DNA of 64,000 nucleotides, taken from Kappaphycus alvarezii (taxonomy: Eukaryota > Rhodophyta > Florideophyceae > Gigartinales > Solieriaceae). The stretch is taken from assembly GCA_002205965.3 (NCBI GenBank), contig NADL03000534.1, positions 186,001-250,000 of the forward strand, written 5' to 3'. Each line of letters begins with the position of its first letter. Position 1 is the first letter of the stretch. The notes under the pieces were generated by a model. That model was not told where the DNA came from. It was given only the letters and a program-made list of their open reading frames with translations, and searched no databases. Of the stretch, positions 25,665-37,972 are shown piece by piece. A program made the translations under genes and the position numbers.

Positions 25665-26945
25665 ATGTAATCTTTGGTATGAGCAAAAATGAGTAGGTGG
25701 TTTATTGCCCTACACGAGCTGCATTGAGAGGGGGCTTCTTCCTGTCTTCTTACTATCTAAAGAATACCTTTTGGTAAGGATAACGTCACACGATAGTAGT
25801 TCGAATTTTTCATCTCATACAAAAAAGTTTTGTCCCGAAACTTTCAAATGATTCGCTGCTATGCCTCCCAGCTACTGAAATTCCTCTTTCGCCGGCAGTG
25901 CCTATCTAAGTTCTGATCAAGTTTTATGTAAAAAAGTACCTTTGCTTCTTCTCCCTGAAGTTGCAGCATGTGAGGCCACGAATCCCCTTTGCAATCGCGT
26001 GCGACAAGCTGAATTGTATTCCTTTGGGATCACGGATATCAAATAGAACACACAATACAGACCACATGGTGCTTTTCAATATTTTTCTATTCTGTTCTAC
26101 ATTCAAATCGATGCCTGGTCTCGTGAATCAGATATACTCTCTTACATTAGTTACTTGGTACTGCAAAGATACCAGAAATCTCGATCATTGCTCCTATTTA
26201 GGTACAAGTTCTTATTTAAGAGAAAATAATTATGCTCTGGTCGTTACTCGAAGAGCATATCAACTTCGTCTTGCTTAGGGTGACTTTAATGAAGCCGTTG
26301 AAAGTGAAACTTAAGGTTAGTGCTCACCTGAAACATTGATGTCTGAACTATTTGAGGATTTGATAGCTGCAATTTCAGATCTCTGAAGGACATTTTTGTT
26401 TATGCCGGTGGCGGGTTTTGGCATACCAAGCCGCCGTGCCTCCTGCTTCTCAGCGGCTTAAGGCAGAAATTAACTGAAGCAACTGTAAATATCCTCTAGT
26501 GGTAATCTCCGTTTGACTGCCTCACGCGTTATCACATTTATGTGCGCTTCTTCAGCTAACAACTTCCAGGCAAATTCTTCATTACTTCAGGGTTTGACCT
26601 AGCATTGATCTAGTCAAATTGAGACACAATATCTTCGTATAAATAATCGAGGGCTCAAATCGTCAAATGCATCACCACTGGCATGTAAGTACTCAATACT
26701 CACTTTTGAAGGCTGAGGATTACCTTTTTCGCTGAGATTATGAACCGCTTCCTAACGGCAATAGCGTTAATCTATGGATTGAAACCCATGAATCAAATGA
26801 ATTCTTCGGAAAATGGTGCAATAGATATATGCTTCGGGAAACACGGGTGTATCATTTACTCAAACAGATAACCTGGCTGATATCCAGTCAACTTGCATAG
26901 TAGTATACATGAAAATAGTGAGGCAGGAGCTGATGGAACTTCTCT

Positions 26946-29400
26946 CTACCAGCAATCAGAGGGGAGGCGAGCAAGCAAACAAGCTGCATCAGGAGCTACT
27001 GCCGATGCATAGTGTCGCTGAAAAAGAATACGTTGCATCTTCGAAATCCATTCCATCGCACCACTGGCGACGGTTCTCACAAGCTTCTTGACGATTGCGG
27101 ACACCGCCGGATGCCAGCCTCCTCCAAGTGTTGAGATGGGAGAGGAGCTAGCCTGTTTTCCCCCGGCAATTCAACAAGAAATCTTTGATATTTCCGCTTC
27201 TACTCTAAGTGGGCTGCTTGAGGCTCGTGAGTGGGTTAAACCTCTTTGATCTGGCATAGGAGGGGGCGAGAGACTTGACAGCCGGTACGTCGAAATGGTC
27301 CGCGCCACCGGCAGTTCCCATCACCTTGTATCCAGCCTTGTCCTGTGTTGGCAGTGAATACGAGGCTCAATGTATAGAAGAAACTTTACTTCATTGAGTA
27401 TGGACGTCGGGCCGCCTTTGCCAAGTCATTTCCAAGGAGGGTCACCCGGTTGTTTTGGTGAGAACTGCGCTCACGGCAGTAACGACAGTGCAGCAAGTGG
27501 CTCCCGTAGATATCCAGTATTTCCGGAAACCCTGCCTCTGGACAATGGTATCGGGGGCGAATAAATACGTCTGGCAGAAGTATAGGAACCAAACGGAGAA
27601 ATCTTTGGTCTTGATATGTGTCTTAAAACGAGGGCACGGTGCACGGTTGACCCATCCTTTGGAGCGGGCAGGGAAATACTGGCGCAAAAGACGCATGTGC
27701 GGGTGTTGACGAGCGGCAGAGCCTCTCGTACAGCTGCGTGAACTGCATCTGTTAGTTTCTTTTGCAAGGAGAAAAGGTTTGAGTGTTTTACTCTTGGAAG
27801 ATGTATCCGATTTATCCATTCTTTTGCAATGGAAGGTTGGAGGAGCAGAAGTTGCTAAGCGGAAGTCGTTCCGAGGGTCGGCAAAAGGCGCTCCATGTAT
27901 TGACGGCAGCGATAGTATTCTCATTGCATCAAGTCTTGTGCGAAGGCAGCAAAAACTTATAACATAGCTGATGCGGAGCGGCACTAGATGCAAGATATAA
28001 GTGGCCTCAATGTCCTTCGCAGAGGTGACAGATTCCCAGGGTCGATTTTTCTCTTTTGAGCGATTTGACGGCTATACTATCTCCTTGAAGATAGTGCTGT
28101 CGAGCACTCCACCCGCTAGGGAATTTTTGGGTTATTTTAATGCATGAAGATGTGGTCGGTTATATCCACGAGGCTAATACGTTACGCGGATAAGTCCTCG
28201 CTGATGGTAACACTACAGTAAATGACCTTGCTTACAGACGGCTCAATGCCCGCTAGGGTGCGGACGCAATTTTCGATTAGGCCGTCGAAATATTCCGCTC
28301 CTTTCCTTGTGGGGGAGGGCGGCACGACTCGCAAAGGTTAGCCCACTTTGCGACGCCAAAGCAGTTATGAAGTAATTGGAATGAAGCCTGTGCGTCTTCA
28401 ATCACCATAACCGCGGATAGGAAAGGCTCGAGGGATTTTATATGGTCCTGTATGTACATTTCCATGGACGCCTGGGAACCATGGGCGGGTTTAAACCCAT
28501 AGTTCCCCGCTGTTTTCCTGTCGAATGTCAGCGGGTACGCGGCCTGAACCGACGCGAAAGGGGCAGTGGGCCACCACACCTTGCATTCGGAGACTGCCAG
28601 ATGAAGGCCACGACGTCTCAGGGGAAGAGAGAACTTCGATCGCCTTGAGTATGGGCTTGTGTTTGGCTGCAATATAGCCGTCGTCGCTGTACCACAACTC
28701 CAAAAGCAGAGTATCCAACCCTGTGTCCTCCTCGCCGAGTGCAGACCGTAATTCTTTGATTTTCAGGGCAATGGGGTTAAGCACAGAGGCAATGAGTAGG
28801 CGGCTGAGCTGGTATCCTTGCTAGCTACCCACACCAGGCCGGGTAATCTCGAAGCCTGTCCACAGGAACGCTGGGTCGGCGGCAGTAAAGCACCCAGGGA
28901 AGTAGCGGGCAGAGGTCTTGAACGTATATCTACCACCGTATGTTGTTCAATTTTAATAAATTAAGGGTTTTATCACTCGAAACCGTAAGGAGGGTAACCC
29001 TTAGAAGTTTGATGGTCAAAGTTACCGTGGCATGGCTTTCGGAATAAATGAGGTGGTGTCCAGACCAAACAGTATAACTTAGTGTCTGTTGAATTAGCTA
29101 TTCCATGCCCCGCTTGGACCAAAACGAGATTCGTTTAGAGTGCTCGTCGATTACAAGTTGCATGCGTGTGGAGAAGGCACTTGTACATCGAAACGTTGAG
29201 GCAACAAGTGACACTGCACGTGAGGGACTAGGTTGACCTCAGCAGATGGAGGAAGCCATCGAGCATCATCCGCCGAAAGGTCCGGAGCTTGCCAGTAGCA
29301 GTCACCTCGAGGAACTTGTAGACTGCCTTGAAGCGTTTCGGATCAAGGTGGGGTTGTAGGGAGAGTGGACTGTCGTGCTGAAAGCAGTGGACTTTTCGGT
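26946..29400 (-). mobile_element. RT and endonuclease-like retroelement, most complete copy
   Basis: The minus strand holds the largest copy of the window's dominant family. In order: a 50-codon coherent start (about 29.40-29.23 kb); fingers/palm text ARYFPGCFTAADPAFLW; a motif-B remnant (TRPGVGS, stop, then QGYQLSRLL, where functional enzymes have QGDPLGPLL); the motif-C box LWYSDDG at about 28.69 kb; thumb text KSLEPFLSAVMVIEDAQASF; the SKTLKPF block (27.79 kb); NRAPCPRFKTHI (27.65 kb); a GSHLLHCRYC zinc-finger-like block; GGADHFDV, resembling the Asp of a restriction-like endonuclease; STLGGGWHPAV; and the tail ILFQRHYASAVAPDAACLLA ending at the TAG at 26946. Stops and frame changes break it repeatedly. 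No LTRs were seen, so a non-LTR or Dualen-like class is possible. Class is inferred; the RT call is firm. Confidence 0.7.
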
Positions 29401-30080
29401 ATTACACCACAGGAGAAGGAGGCTGATTGAACGATGATATTAGTCAGATAATGCGAGCATTGGAATTGTTTAGATATGAGGCTGGAGATGTGAGAAAATG
29501 AGCTTTGTGGTAAATTGAAATACTGGATAGAACTTTCACGAACGGTTGATGAAGTGTCGCTAGTCTATGCCACTTATTGGACGAGGTAATGACTCGTCCG
29601 ACTCGTCCCATCACTAGCATAAACTATCGATTACGACGTAAGACAGCGATCAGACCTCTTGCAGACCTCTGATGTTGACATCAATGTTTGGAGCAATAAT
29701 TGTAATTAAACGTACCAATTGAATTGTTTCATATGCGACTTCACTTGCCTCCCATGTAATAGGCCAAACATCAGACAACAGTGCTGTCTACTATCTTATC
29801 GTCGTGGCTCGTGCTGCGTTGTCAGTTGTGAGGTGAAGCCGACTACTCACTCATCATGTACATCACTGTGACTGGATATGACGCTGGGCCCTTCTTTTTT
29901 TGCGCGTCAAGGTTAAATTTAGTAACTGCAGGATTCGAAGAAGGCATTTGATGGTGTCAAACACAGGAGAGGTTGATCTTTAATCAATCCCTTGGTATGT
30001 TCAAAGGAAATTCTCAAATACTGTACTCGAGCTTAAAAGGTATGCGAATCTCCTAGGGCTTTAACCTAGTTTGCTATCGC

Positions 30081-30300
30081 AGTAAGCTAACCCCACGTTT
30101 CCCCCTTCGTTCGAAGAATGGTCATTCTGAAAGCGCTGTTAATGACTACGAATAAATTAAATCATTGACCTCCAAGTTGATGTTATTAAGTTTTCTTTCT
30201 TCGCGACTATCTGAAAGAGCCGATTATATAGATAATGATGCTACGCACAATACCTGCCGCTCCCTAAAATGACCTGGGGCACAACCGACTGTCTCTTTCA
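30081..30300 (+). repeat. RT-family motif with a possible 3' flank
   Basis: AAGCTAACCCCACGTTTCCC at about 30085 matches the dispersed motif. About 170 bases downstream, GGGGCACAACCGACTG resembles GGGCCACAACCGACC, which follows the C-terminal tail at 6.58 kb, so this may be a non-coding 3' piece of the same element. Confidence 0.35.
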
Positions 30301-33300
30301 AAAAGACACCCTGATCTTCCTTCTTTTGTAAGAGACATCAAACGCAGTGCAGTTATTTCAAACAGGCAGAATGCTATTACGCATGTTTATTTCAAACAAG
30401 GAAAAGGCTAACATAGAGCTGAATTCGCCGCAAATATGAGATGTTGGGGATATTTTTTCACCTTGGTCGCAGATTTAACTGGGGACTGTCTTCTATCCTC
30501 GTGCCGAAAACAGTTAATTTATCACATGCAGTACATACGACTAAAGGCACGATGGCATTCTCTTTGCAAGCCACAGCGGGGGGTGTCTTTGAGTAGTCTT
30601 TTAAAATAGAGGTAATAATTGCGGGAATTTGAAACAGAGAGGCATGGAAAAGGGAAAAGAAGCTTTGCCACGGAACCGAGGTGCCGTCGCAAAGCTGCGT
30701 TCCCAAGTGTACTTCAGAAAAAATAACCCTACGGCTAACCTGACTCAGAGTATGAGCTTTGCCGTACCCTCCAATCCCTTGTGCAGATTTGTGTGCTTGG
30801 CTTGCTTCACTTACCGAGTCTCATTGACCATCAACTTCACCTTCTCTTGGGGACTTTTGCTGAATTTCTCTGATCCTACTTCAACCACAGACATCTCCCC
30901 CCTAGATACAGTTTCATTGTTTTCTTGTTTATTGGTGCAGGGCAAATAGTCCCTCTCGATCGTTAAGGTTCACTGACGGCTCTTTGGCGTTTGGCTTAAG
31001 AACCAACGCTACATTGAACTTCAATTGAAACGCTTTAAAACGGGGACGACATGCAAATCAGGAATGGCCCCCCGAAAGTGCTGCGTGTGTGGAGCATCGA
31101 CCTTGGTTGTGGTTGAATGATTAGAGGAAGGATTGACACTCTATTTTACGAAAGAATCTGTGTTGACAATAAGAAAAGCATTGTTGGCAGAAAGCGCAAG
31201 TATGAAATGTTGGGGTGCACTGACCCACCTGTAACAACATAGCCCACTGACGCCTCCTTTGTAGGATATCAGAAAAAATCAAACCACCAGTTAATTTGGT
31301 TGCTAGGAGACGTTTTATGAGCGGGTTCAGAAACTGTAGACCAGTGTGCAATTGAATAGGATATTTGAAACAGCTTGAGTGGGGTTTGCAATGGAAACGT
31401 AATCTGCAGGATTAGCCTAGACACCATGTTATTTAATGTATCGAGGATTGAAGGGATGAAAATGTTGCTGTTCAAGCTTGACAACATTGAACTTGGGGAA
31501 ATTATGGCAAGTTCAGCACCACGGGCAGAGTTAAAATTTGAAAAAGGGTATGTGTAGAGGGGTTATTTTTGTAAAGGTTGTGATAGATTATTGGTGGTTT
31601 ACAGTTATGCAAGGATAATAAAATGGAAGGGGACTAGGGGCGAAGGCGTCAACGGCGAGCGGGGTCTACTTAAATTAGTACTAGTGTACAGTTTCAAAAC
31701 TGCGTGGTCCTTTCCATGCAAAAAGGAGAGGCGGCGATACGGTTGGGATTGGCAACGAGTCCAGCTCTGGTTTTATTGGGACTCGAGAATAGAGGCATTT
31801 TGCAATGGAGTTGTAGGCTCTGATGTTAAGTTGCCCTGTGCTGTATTCCGTGCGACATAGTATAAATACACTCGTAATCATTACGGCAGAGACAATCCGC
31901 CTGCAGTTAATTACGACAATAAAGTGTGGCTGGTATCTCTGCATGATAATTTTGTTATGCTTTTGACACCTAAAGAAAGATATGCATTTGCCTTTGTCCA
32001 GCAAGAGAGTATCCTGCAAACTTTTTTGAAGTGCTGCTTCTCTAAATCTTTGCGATCGGCATGGGTGAATAAACTTCATCTCTCTCTCACATGCGCAAGT
32101 ACTGACCTGCATCATTTAGCCAATAATGGCTTAAAACGCCCGGAGCCTGTTTCCTACTGCGGTTCCTTATGTGATATATAAATTGAAAATGATACAAATC
32201 GTTCCCATAATTTATACAATTCTTTCTTCATGCAAACTTGGATATGCTGTGTACTTTTGTAAAGTACGGTAGCCCTTGCTGGCAGCGCTGTACTGTATCT
32301 CTGCGAAGTGACGCACGAAATGCTGTAGTGCTAACATCCTATTACGCACATCTTTCAATATTAAAATCGAGCACCTGCAGAATGACCATCTAAGTTTTTA
32401 TTCAAAGGGGCGACGGCAGTAATTGATTGCTATTGGTCCATTGTTATTGTCTAATGGAGCGGCACTATTTGGGTTAAATGGGGTGGCTTCATTTTCGTGA
32501 TAACAGCAATCGCAGGCGAGGCCAAAGTTGCCTAAGTTGGGTAAATGGAATGTTTGGATTAACATAGGGTGAAATTCCTATTAGCCTGTGCAGTGTGGCG
32601 GCGGCGGAGAAATCACTAGGGTGAAACTTGGCGAGCTATGGAATCCTGTATTGCATTTGAAAACAACGCATCAAGCTATCCAGAAGATATTCTACTTGCG
32701 CGTTCTACTATGATGCACTCTGCATTTAATCTCCACATGGCTCTATAGCCAATGTACGGTACTTTCATACTGGACTATGTAGACGGTATACAAATATTTA
32801 TGTACATATTAGACTTCTATATATACTGTATGAGCGTAAAGAAAGAAGTTAAATCCATTTAGTATCTAATTGGGATTGCGCACGGTCCAACTTCCAGGCA
32901 ACACTGTACTGTACAGTGTACTGTACACATTTACAATGCACTACTGTGCGGTACTGTTAAAACATATTTCAACGGGGTTTGATTATGTTCCTCATTCATA
33001 GAGAAGCATTTACTTGCCATTTTCAAAGCGTTCTCTGCAGTCGTCAATTAAATAGACCTCCATTGATATCCGTAGGATATGTTGCATGTTCACATGGATT
33101 GGTGCCGAGGAACCAGCAATTGAACTAGGTCCAGGGAGGCTGCTGCCAGAACATGTTAGAATAGATAAGGGAAGAAGATCATTGTCTGAATCTGAATTTC
33201 TTCCGTCTCGGAAAGCATCAACTGCTCCAAGATTGTCTGCTATGCTATGGATGGCAGCTGTTTGCTGTCACTGGATGAAAGCCAGGGTTCGCTAGCTGCC

Positions 33301-36300
33301 GACAATGTCAAATACGCATGGTCAACTAATTTCTCTGTTCTATTGCAGTTTGTGGAAACCCGTCCATAATTGCCCTAGTACGCACCAAAGCAACTTTTGC
33401 GGCTCAGTAAATTTTTTTGGTTATGATGCAGATGAAATGCACGGGGATGGATCACCGAGTCGTGCTAACCCAGACGTGGACTCAAAGATATCTCTCATCA
33501 CGGTGTGTTTATGACGAAGCATTGAAAAATGGAAAAGTGTGTCATCAATGCCTTGCGCTGGTGGCAAGTAGACAACCTTTAAATCCGGTAGATCTCATCA
33601 ATTCTCTAATTTTTCTCCTGAAATTCTGCTGCTGACGAGTTCTCCCAATTGACTGCTGATCAACGGACTTTTCGCAATCGGTTCCAACCGTCTTCGTTTC
33701 CCCTCTCAATGTATCTTCCGAGTCAACAGTTTGCGCCAAGCCGCAGTCGTGAGCGAGCAACGAATACACCTCTTGCAGGAGTTTTGAAGATATTTTCTCT
33801 TCTCAAATTCACAGGTTACCATGTTCCACTCCTGTCCCACTAAATCTAATGCCAGCATTACGACCCTAAAAATAGGCGCTAAGGACAGTCCAGCTTAACC
33901 ACGACCATATTTCTGCAGACATGAAAAGACCTTCAAGACACCAAAGTGTGGGTTATTTTACACCAGCGAAATTTCGTATGCTTCAGGCCCCCACTTTAAC
34001 CCCACATTTCTTTGCGTTTATGGTCTCCTTTGGAGCAGCCTCCCTGCTGTCTGGTCTCCCCACATCTTTCCATAAAGAACGAAAACGCGTGCCACTCTCT
34101 CCGCCACAAAGTGCCCACTACTAAAACTCACCCGGTTTTCAGCCCTCTGAAGTCTCGCAGTAGACAAACCTCTTACTTTCCCATTCGCGTTTTCGCAGTT
34201 CGCACCATCCAGCAACAGAGGCTGTGACGGCACGGAGAATAAAAAACGGGTTGTCCACTCTGGGACTAAGCGGGACTGACCTTTGGAAGGCGCCTGCTCG
34301 CTGGATGAACTGGTCTGCTTTCCATTCTTGAGAAACCAATGGCGTCGAAGAAGTCATCACAGAACAATAGGAACTGATCATGGCCAGGGAGGAGCCGTAT
34401 TTTGCTGTAGTACGGAGCACAACTATATCACATCTTTCAAGCATTGAAGTAACCAACGCCTACGCCGCTCTTGCGACAGTCAAGGTCAATTTCCGTCACC
34501 ATATTTGACAACCTGGGGTTCCGGTGCCAACCAAACCCACTTGCCCTGCCATTGCTTCGACGTGTTACTACTCACAATCTATTACTAGTCATACCTGGAA
34601 GAATTCTGACTGTCTGCGCTAATAATAGGAAATCTTGGTTAGAAATTGGCCCCAAGAGGAGTAGACCGGCGCGGCTGAAAAACGCAGCGTCTACTGTGTT
34701 AATAAAGAGGCGTTGGAAGCGACAAAATTGTTACCATCGTATAGTTGTAGGTACAAGGGAAGGTCAAAAAGAGCGAGAAACTGAGAGCTCACGAGTCTGA
34801 CTAAAAGCGGCAGTTCCTTTCACCGCCGCTCAGTTGCTAACTGGAAACCAAGCACGTGATTGGCCTGAAGTTGACTTCCGGTTTTATCACTACTAGAGCC
34901 CAGTCGTAAAGTTTCCTCTCAACTTTCTTGATTCATCACAGAGGGAGCACTCCATTACAATTATACCATCACCGTAGTTGATATGCCCCTGCTGACTTGG
35001 AGTGATGATGAATTTTTTCGCTGACGTCAGCTTAATACGGTGTCTACCATAATCGCATTATTCATCGATTATGTCTGTTCATCCCACTGTATCCTAGCTG
35101 AAGTGTACCAACGCGAAGTACACCTTCGAGGTCAGTGTTTGGTAGGTTTACATTGTAGCTATTACGCGACACGCAAGGCCAGTAGGGTTAGAATTTTTTC
35201 AAACCTTACCGGTACACTCAGCAACGGAAAATAGAACCACGAATTACCACAAACGGAAAGAATTCCTAGAGCCTCGCCCCTAAATAAAGACTGCGCTAAG
35301 GTTTACTGAGTCTATATAAGTAATTCGACTAACCCCAAAGCCGCAACACGGCATACCAAATACCAAAACGCATTTACATGAACAATGTACGTGAGAATAG
35401 CTGCTGGAAAGAGGACAAATCAAGAATATACGGCTTTCCTCCTGACAGTCAACACCTTTAAGACTGGAACAGAAAATCCCTTTGGAATGTCCATCTTGAC
35501 CACAAAAGGATTACAAATTACCGCGAAAGGCTCATGATTGTAGATTGAGTCTTCGGGCATACTTCATCCACGTCTTCATATCCTTCCCCAGTACTCTCAC
35601 CTACCAGGAAAGCATAGAATTGGCGTATTACTTATATAGTCCCTTAGAATCATATTTGTTACTTCCGAAAATTTAAGCGTCCACCACCATTAATTACTGA
35701 CAGCATGGAAACAAACAATAGAAAAAACAAATAATAAAAAAAATACCATGGATTGCGAAATCTTCATAAACTAAAAGATATACTTTAAACTCAAAAACTG
35801 CACGATATGCTCAAAAGTTCTTTGTTTTGATCGCTTGCCCCGGTTATTAGTTCTCTACCACTTTTCATCCTCTATCTTCTGTACTTTCTAAGCATTTTCT
35901 TCATGTCAGCCCCTGTGAAGAAGTTGGATATGCAGATCAGCTATGGTTTGCTGGCTCCGCTATAGCGCAAGCTATTATTTATGAACTATAATATATATCT
36001 GTATGTGAGGCCACATTCGAAAGAGAATGTGTGCTACGTTATGGCTGATCTGAATTTTCCCATTCGTGATCCATGAGTCAGAAATTCTTGTCCGAGAGTA
36101 TTAAAAGTATACTAAAAACGACACAAGTTTGAGAAATGGACTTTGAATGAGTTTCTTCTTAGTTCTTAGTTTACGCGCATGTAGAGGAAAGGTACAAGTA
36201 CAGATAAGTTAAAACGACATTTACTGGATAAATGTATTTTCAGCCATTTTTTCAACTATGACTCTCTCACTCAATATCTCGGGATTCAAGTTGGAGCGAA

Positions 36301-37679
36301 GTCATTTTATCAAGGAGCATTTTCCTCGTAACGCACTTAATCAGAAATAACAAATAAAATAATTTATCGTGCTCTTTTTAAATCGGGCTTAACAATTGCT
36401 CATTCTTTTTATACCTCAGACTCTGTCGAAGATTATAACTTGTATCGAAATATGGCTGAATAGGCTGTTTTGGAAGATATTATCCTTTACAAATCACGTT
36501 GTAGTTCATACTTTGATTGAAACGAACTGAAAGACCTCTAGAAATGTGTGTTGGGAAAGACGGTCGGGACTGAAGAAATCACAAAAAAGCTAGATTGGCA
36601 TCGCGTATCTTGCTTTAACCTGGTAAAAAAGCTATTTGGTATCCCTAGTATCATCAAAATATTGATATTCATTCAGAAGAGAACGGCTGAAGGAGCTGAA
36701 AAGATAAATTAAAGCTTGAAGAAAGAAAGAAGGGTGAAACGAATCAGAAAGCTGCAGTTTTCACCAATTGTACTTTCAAAAATCAAAAAGATGAAAGTAA
36801 ATTGTTAAATTTAATTACAGTTTCTGGATCTCAATTTTTGGTAATTAATCCAAAACATTAACCGTTAATAGGTGTATGAAATGGTAAGGGAAATAATCCG
36901 CCGCATTCAATAATTTATGATAACAGATTTTCTTCATCCAATGAATCTGATAAATACCTATCTTTCTCTTGGACCACATAGGTAAAGAGATGGCCATTAT
37001 ATGGTATCTACGCTCCGGTACAAATTTACAGGGTACCAACCCACATATCTACCACAGTAAATTAATCCCCGATTTTCCGCAGAGGAGATTATTGCTTTTA
37101 AGTTACTAAGATATTTAACATATTCATAGTCGAATCTGTTTGTAAAATATTTTCAAAGAAAGCTTTTAGAAAACGTTAAGATTAAAATGGGCATTCATAT
37201 TCTTTATATGATCCTGGATCTGTTGATCGCGCGAAAATTTCACTACACCGAAACTTTGCGCAAGGAGACACATAAGCAATGGCCATCATCAGCAAATACA
37301 GCATCACAAAGCAAGTGATCAGTACTTACTGTCCCCAGTGCTCACTCAGACTCTGGTTTCTAAGTAAGTAGAGGAATAGGGAGTTTTAACTATGAAATAG
37401 GTATAGAAAGTAGAGCGAACAGCTGACTACTCGTACTATGCCATCTTAATCGCATAAGTATCAAAGAAATGGACTAATTTTGTAAGTTATTGACTCTCGT
37501 CAGTAAACTTGTATTGGTCTGAAATACAATATGTTTAAGACTACTTGAGAATATTCATGACTCTTTTGGGCTGGAATCGTTGACATAGTTCACTATACTG
37601 TAAATATTCATTTTGGTTTGCGTCCAGATTCCGTTTTGAACAGAATTGTACTTTTCAATGTACTTTAGTGGCCAGGCGC
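30301..37679. other. Mixed sequence, no gene recognised
   Basis: Unassigned open frames of 100-144 codons occur at 30629-30949 (+), 31681-32115 (-), 34139-34456 (-) and 34471-34800 (+). They lack recognisable domains, overlap with frames on the other strand and do not chain. Base composition is less AT-rich around 32.9-34.9 kb than before or after. Nothing here could be supported as a gene. Confidence 0.35.
32903..32957. repeat. GTAC-rich palindromic cluster
   Basis: ACTGTACTGTACAGTGTACT followed by further GTAC words repeats the pattern of 8.3 and 13.2 kb in a shorter form. Confidence 0.65.
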
Positions 37680-37972
37680 GGGGGTCTGCACCACGATGCG
37701 TTCTCAATGATCACGGAGATAGCACGATCGGTCGCCAGCAGAGCCTTGCACTAGTACTACAAGGTGAGAGCTATCTTCCTTCAGCGACATTCCGCATTGA
37801 TGGTGACTTCCAACGCTGCGACCTTGTTGACTTGGCTATCAGCTACTTGAAATTGGGTGCAATGCCCAGGTAGCTAAATAATAGGTAGCTAGCACAATGT
37901 TTTGAATTAAAGATTCGTAGGTGCCCCAAACTTCACTCTGCTTGCAGTAAAATAGCCCAATTTTCCCCTTTT
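37680..37972 (+). mobile_element. RT-family C-terminal tail plus motif
   Basis: From 37680 one frame reads GGLHHDAFSMITEIARSVAS, RALH, a TAG, then VRAIFLQRHSALMVTSNAAT and ends at TGA 37848-37850. This is the same tail as at 27.0, 56.1 and 58.5 kb (GGWHPDA then QRHAxxxVxxNAxCLL). The motif CAATTTTCCCC follows about 100 bases later. The block is a GC-richer island in AT-rich surroundings, consistent with a relatively recent insertion fragment. Confidence 0.6.

Noticed and set aside
33417-33635. SSRCVYDEALKNGKVCHQC as a CxxC zinc-finger (CDCA7/R1-like) domain
   Set aside because: Only the first CHQC block fits. The following cysteine pairs are missing and the frame ends soon after, so the match is probably chance.
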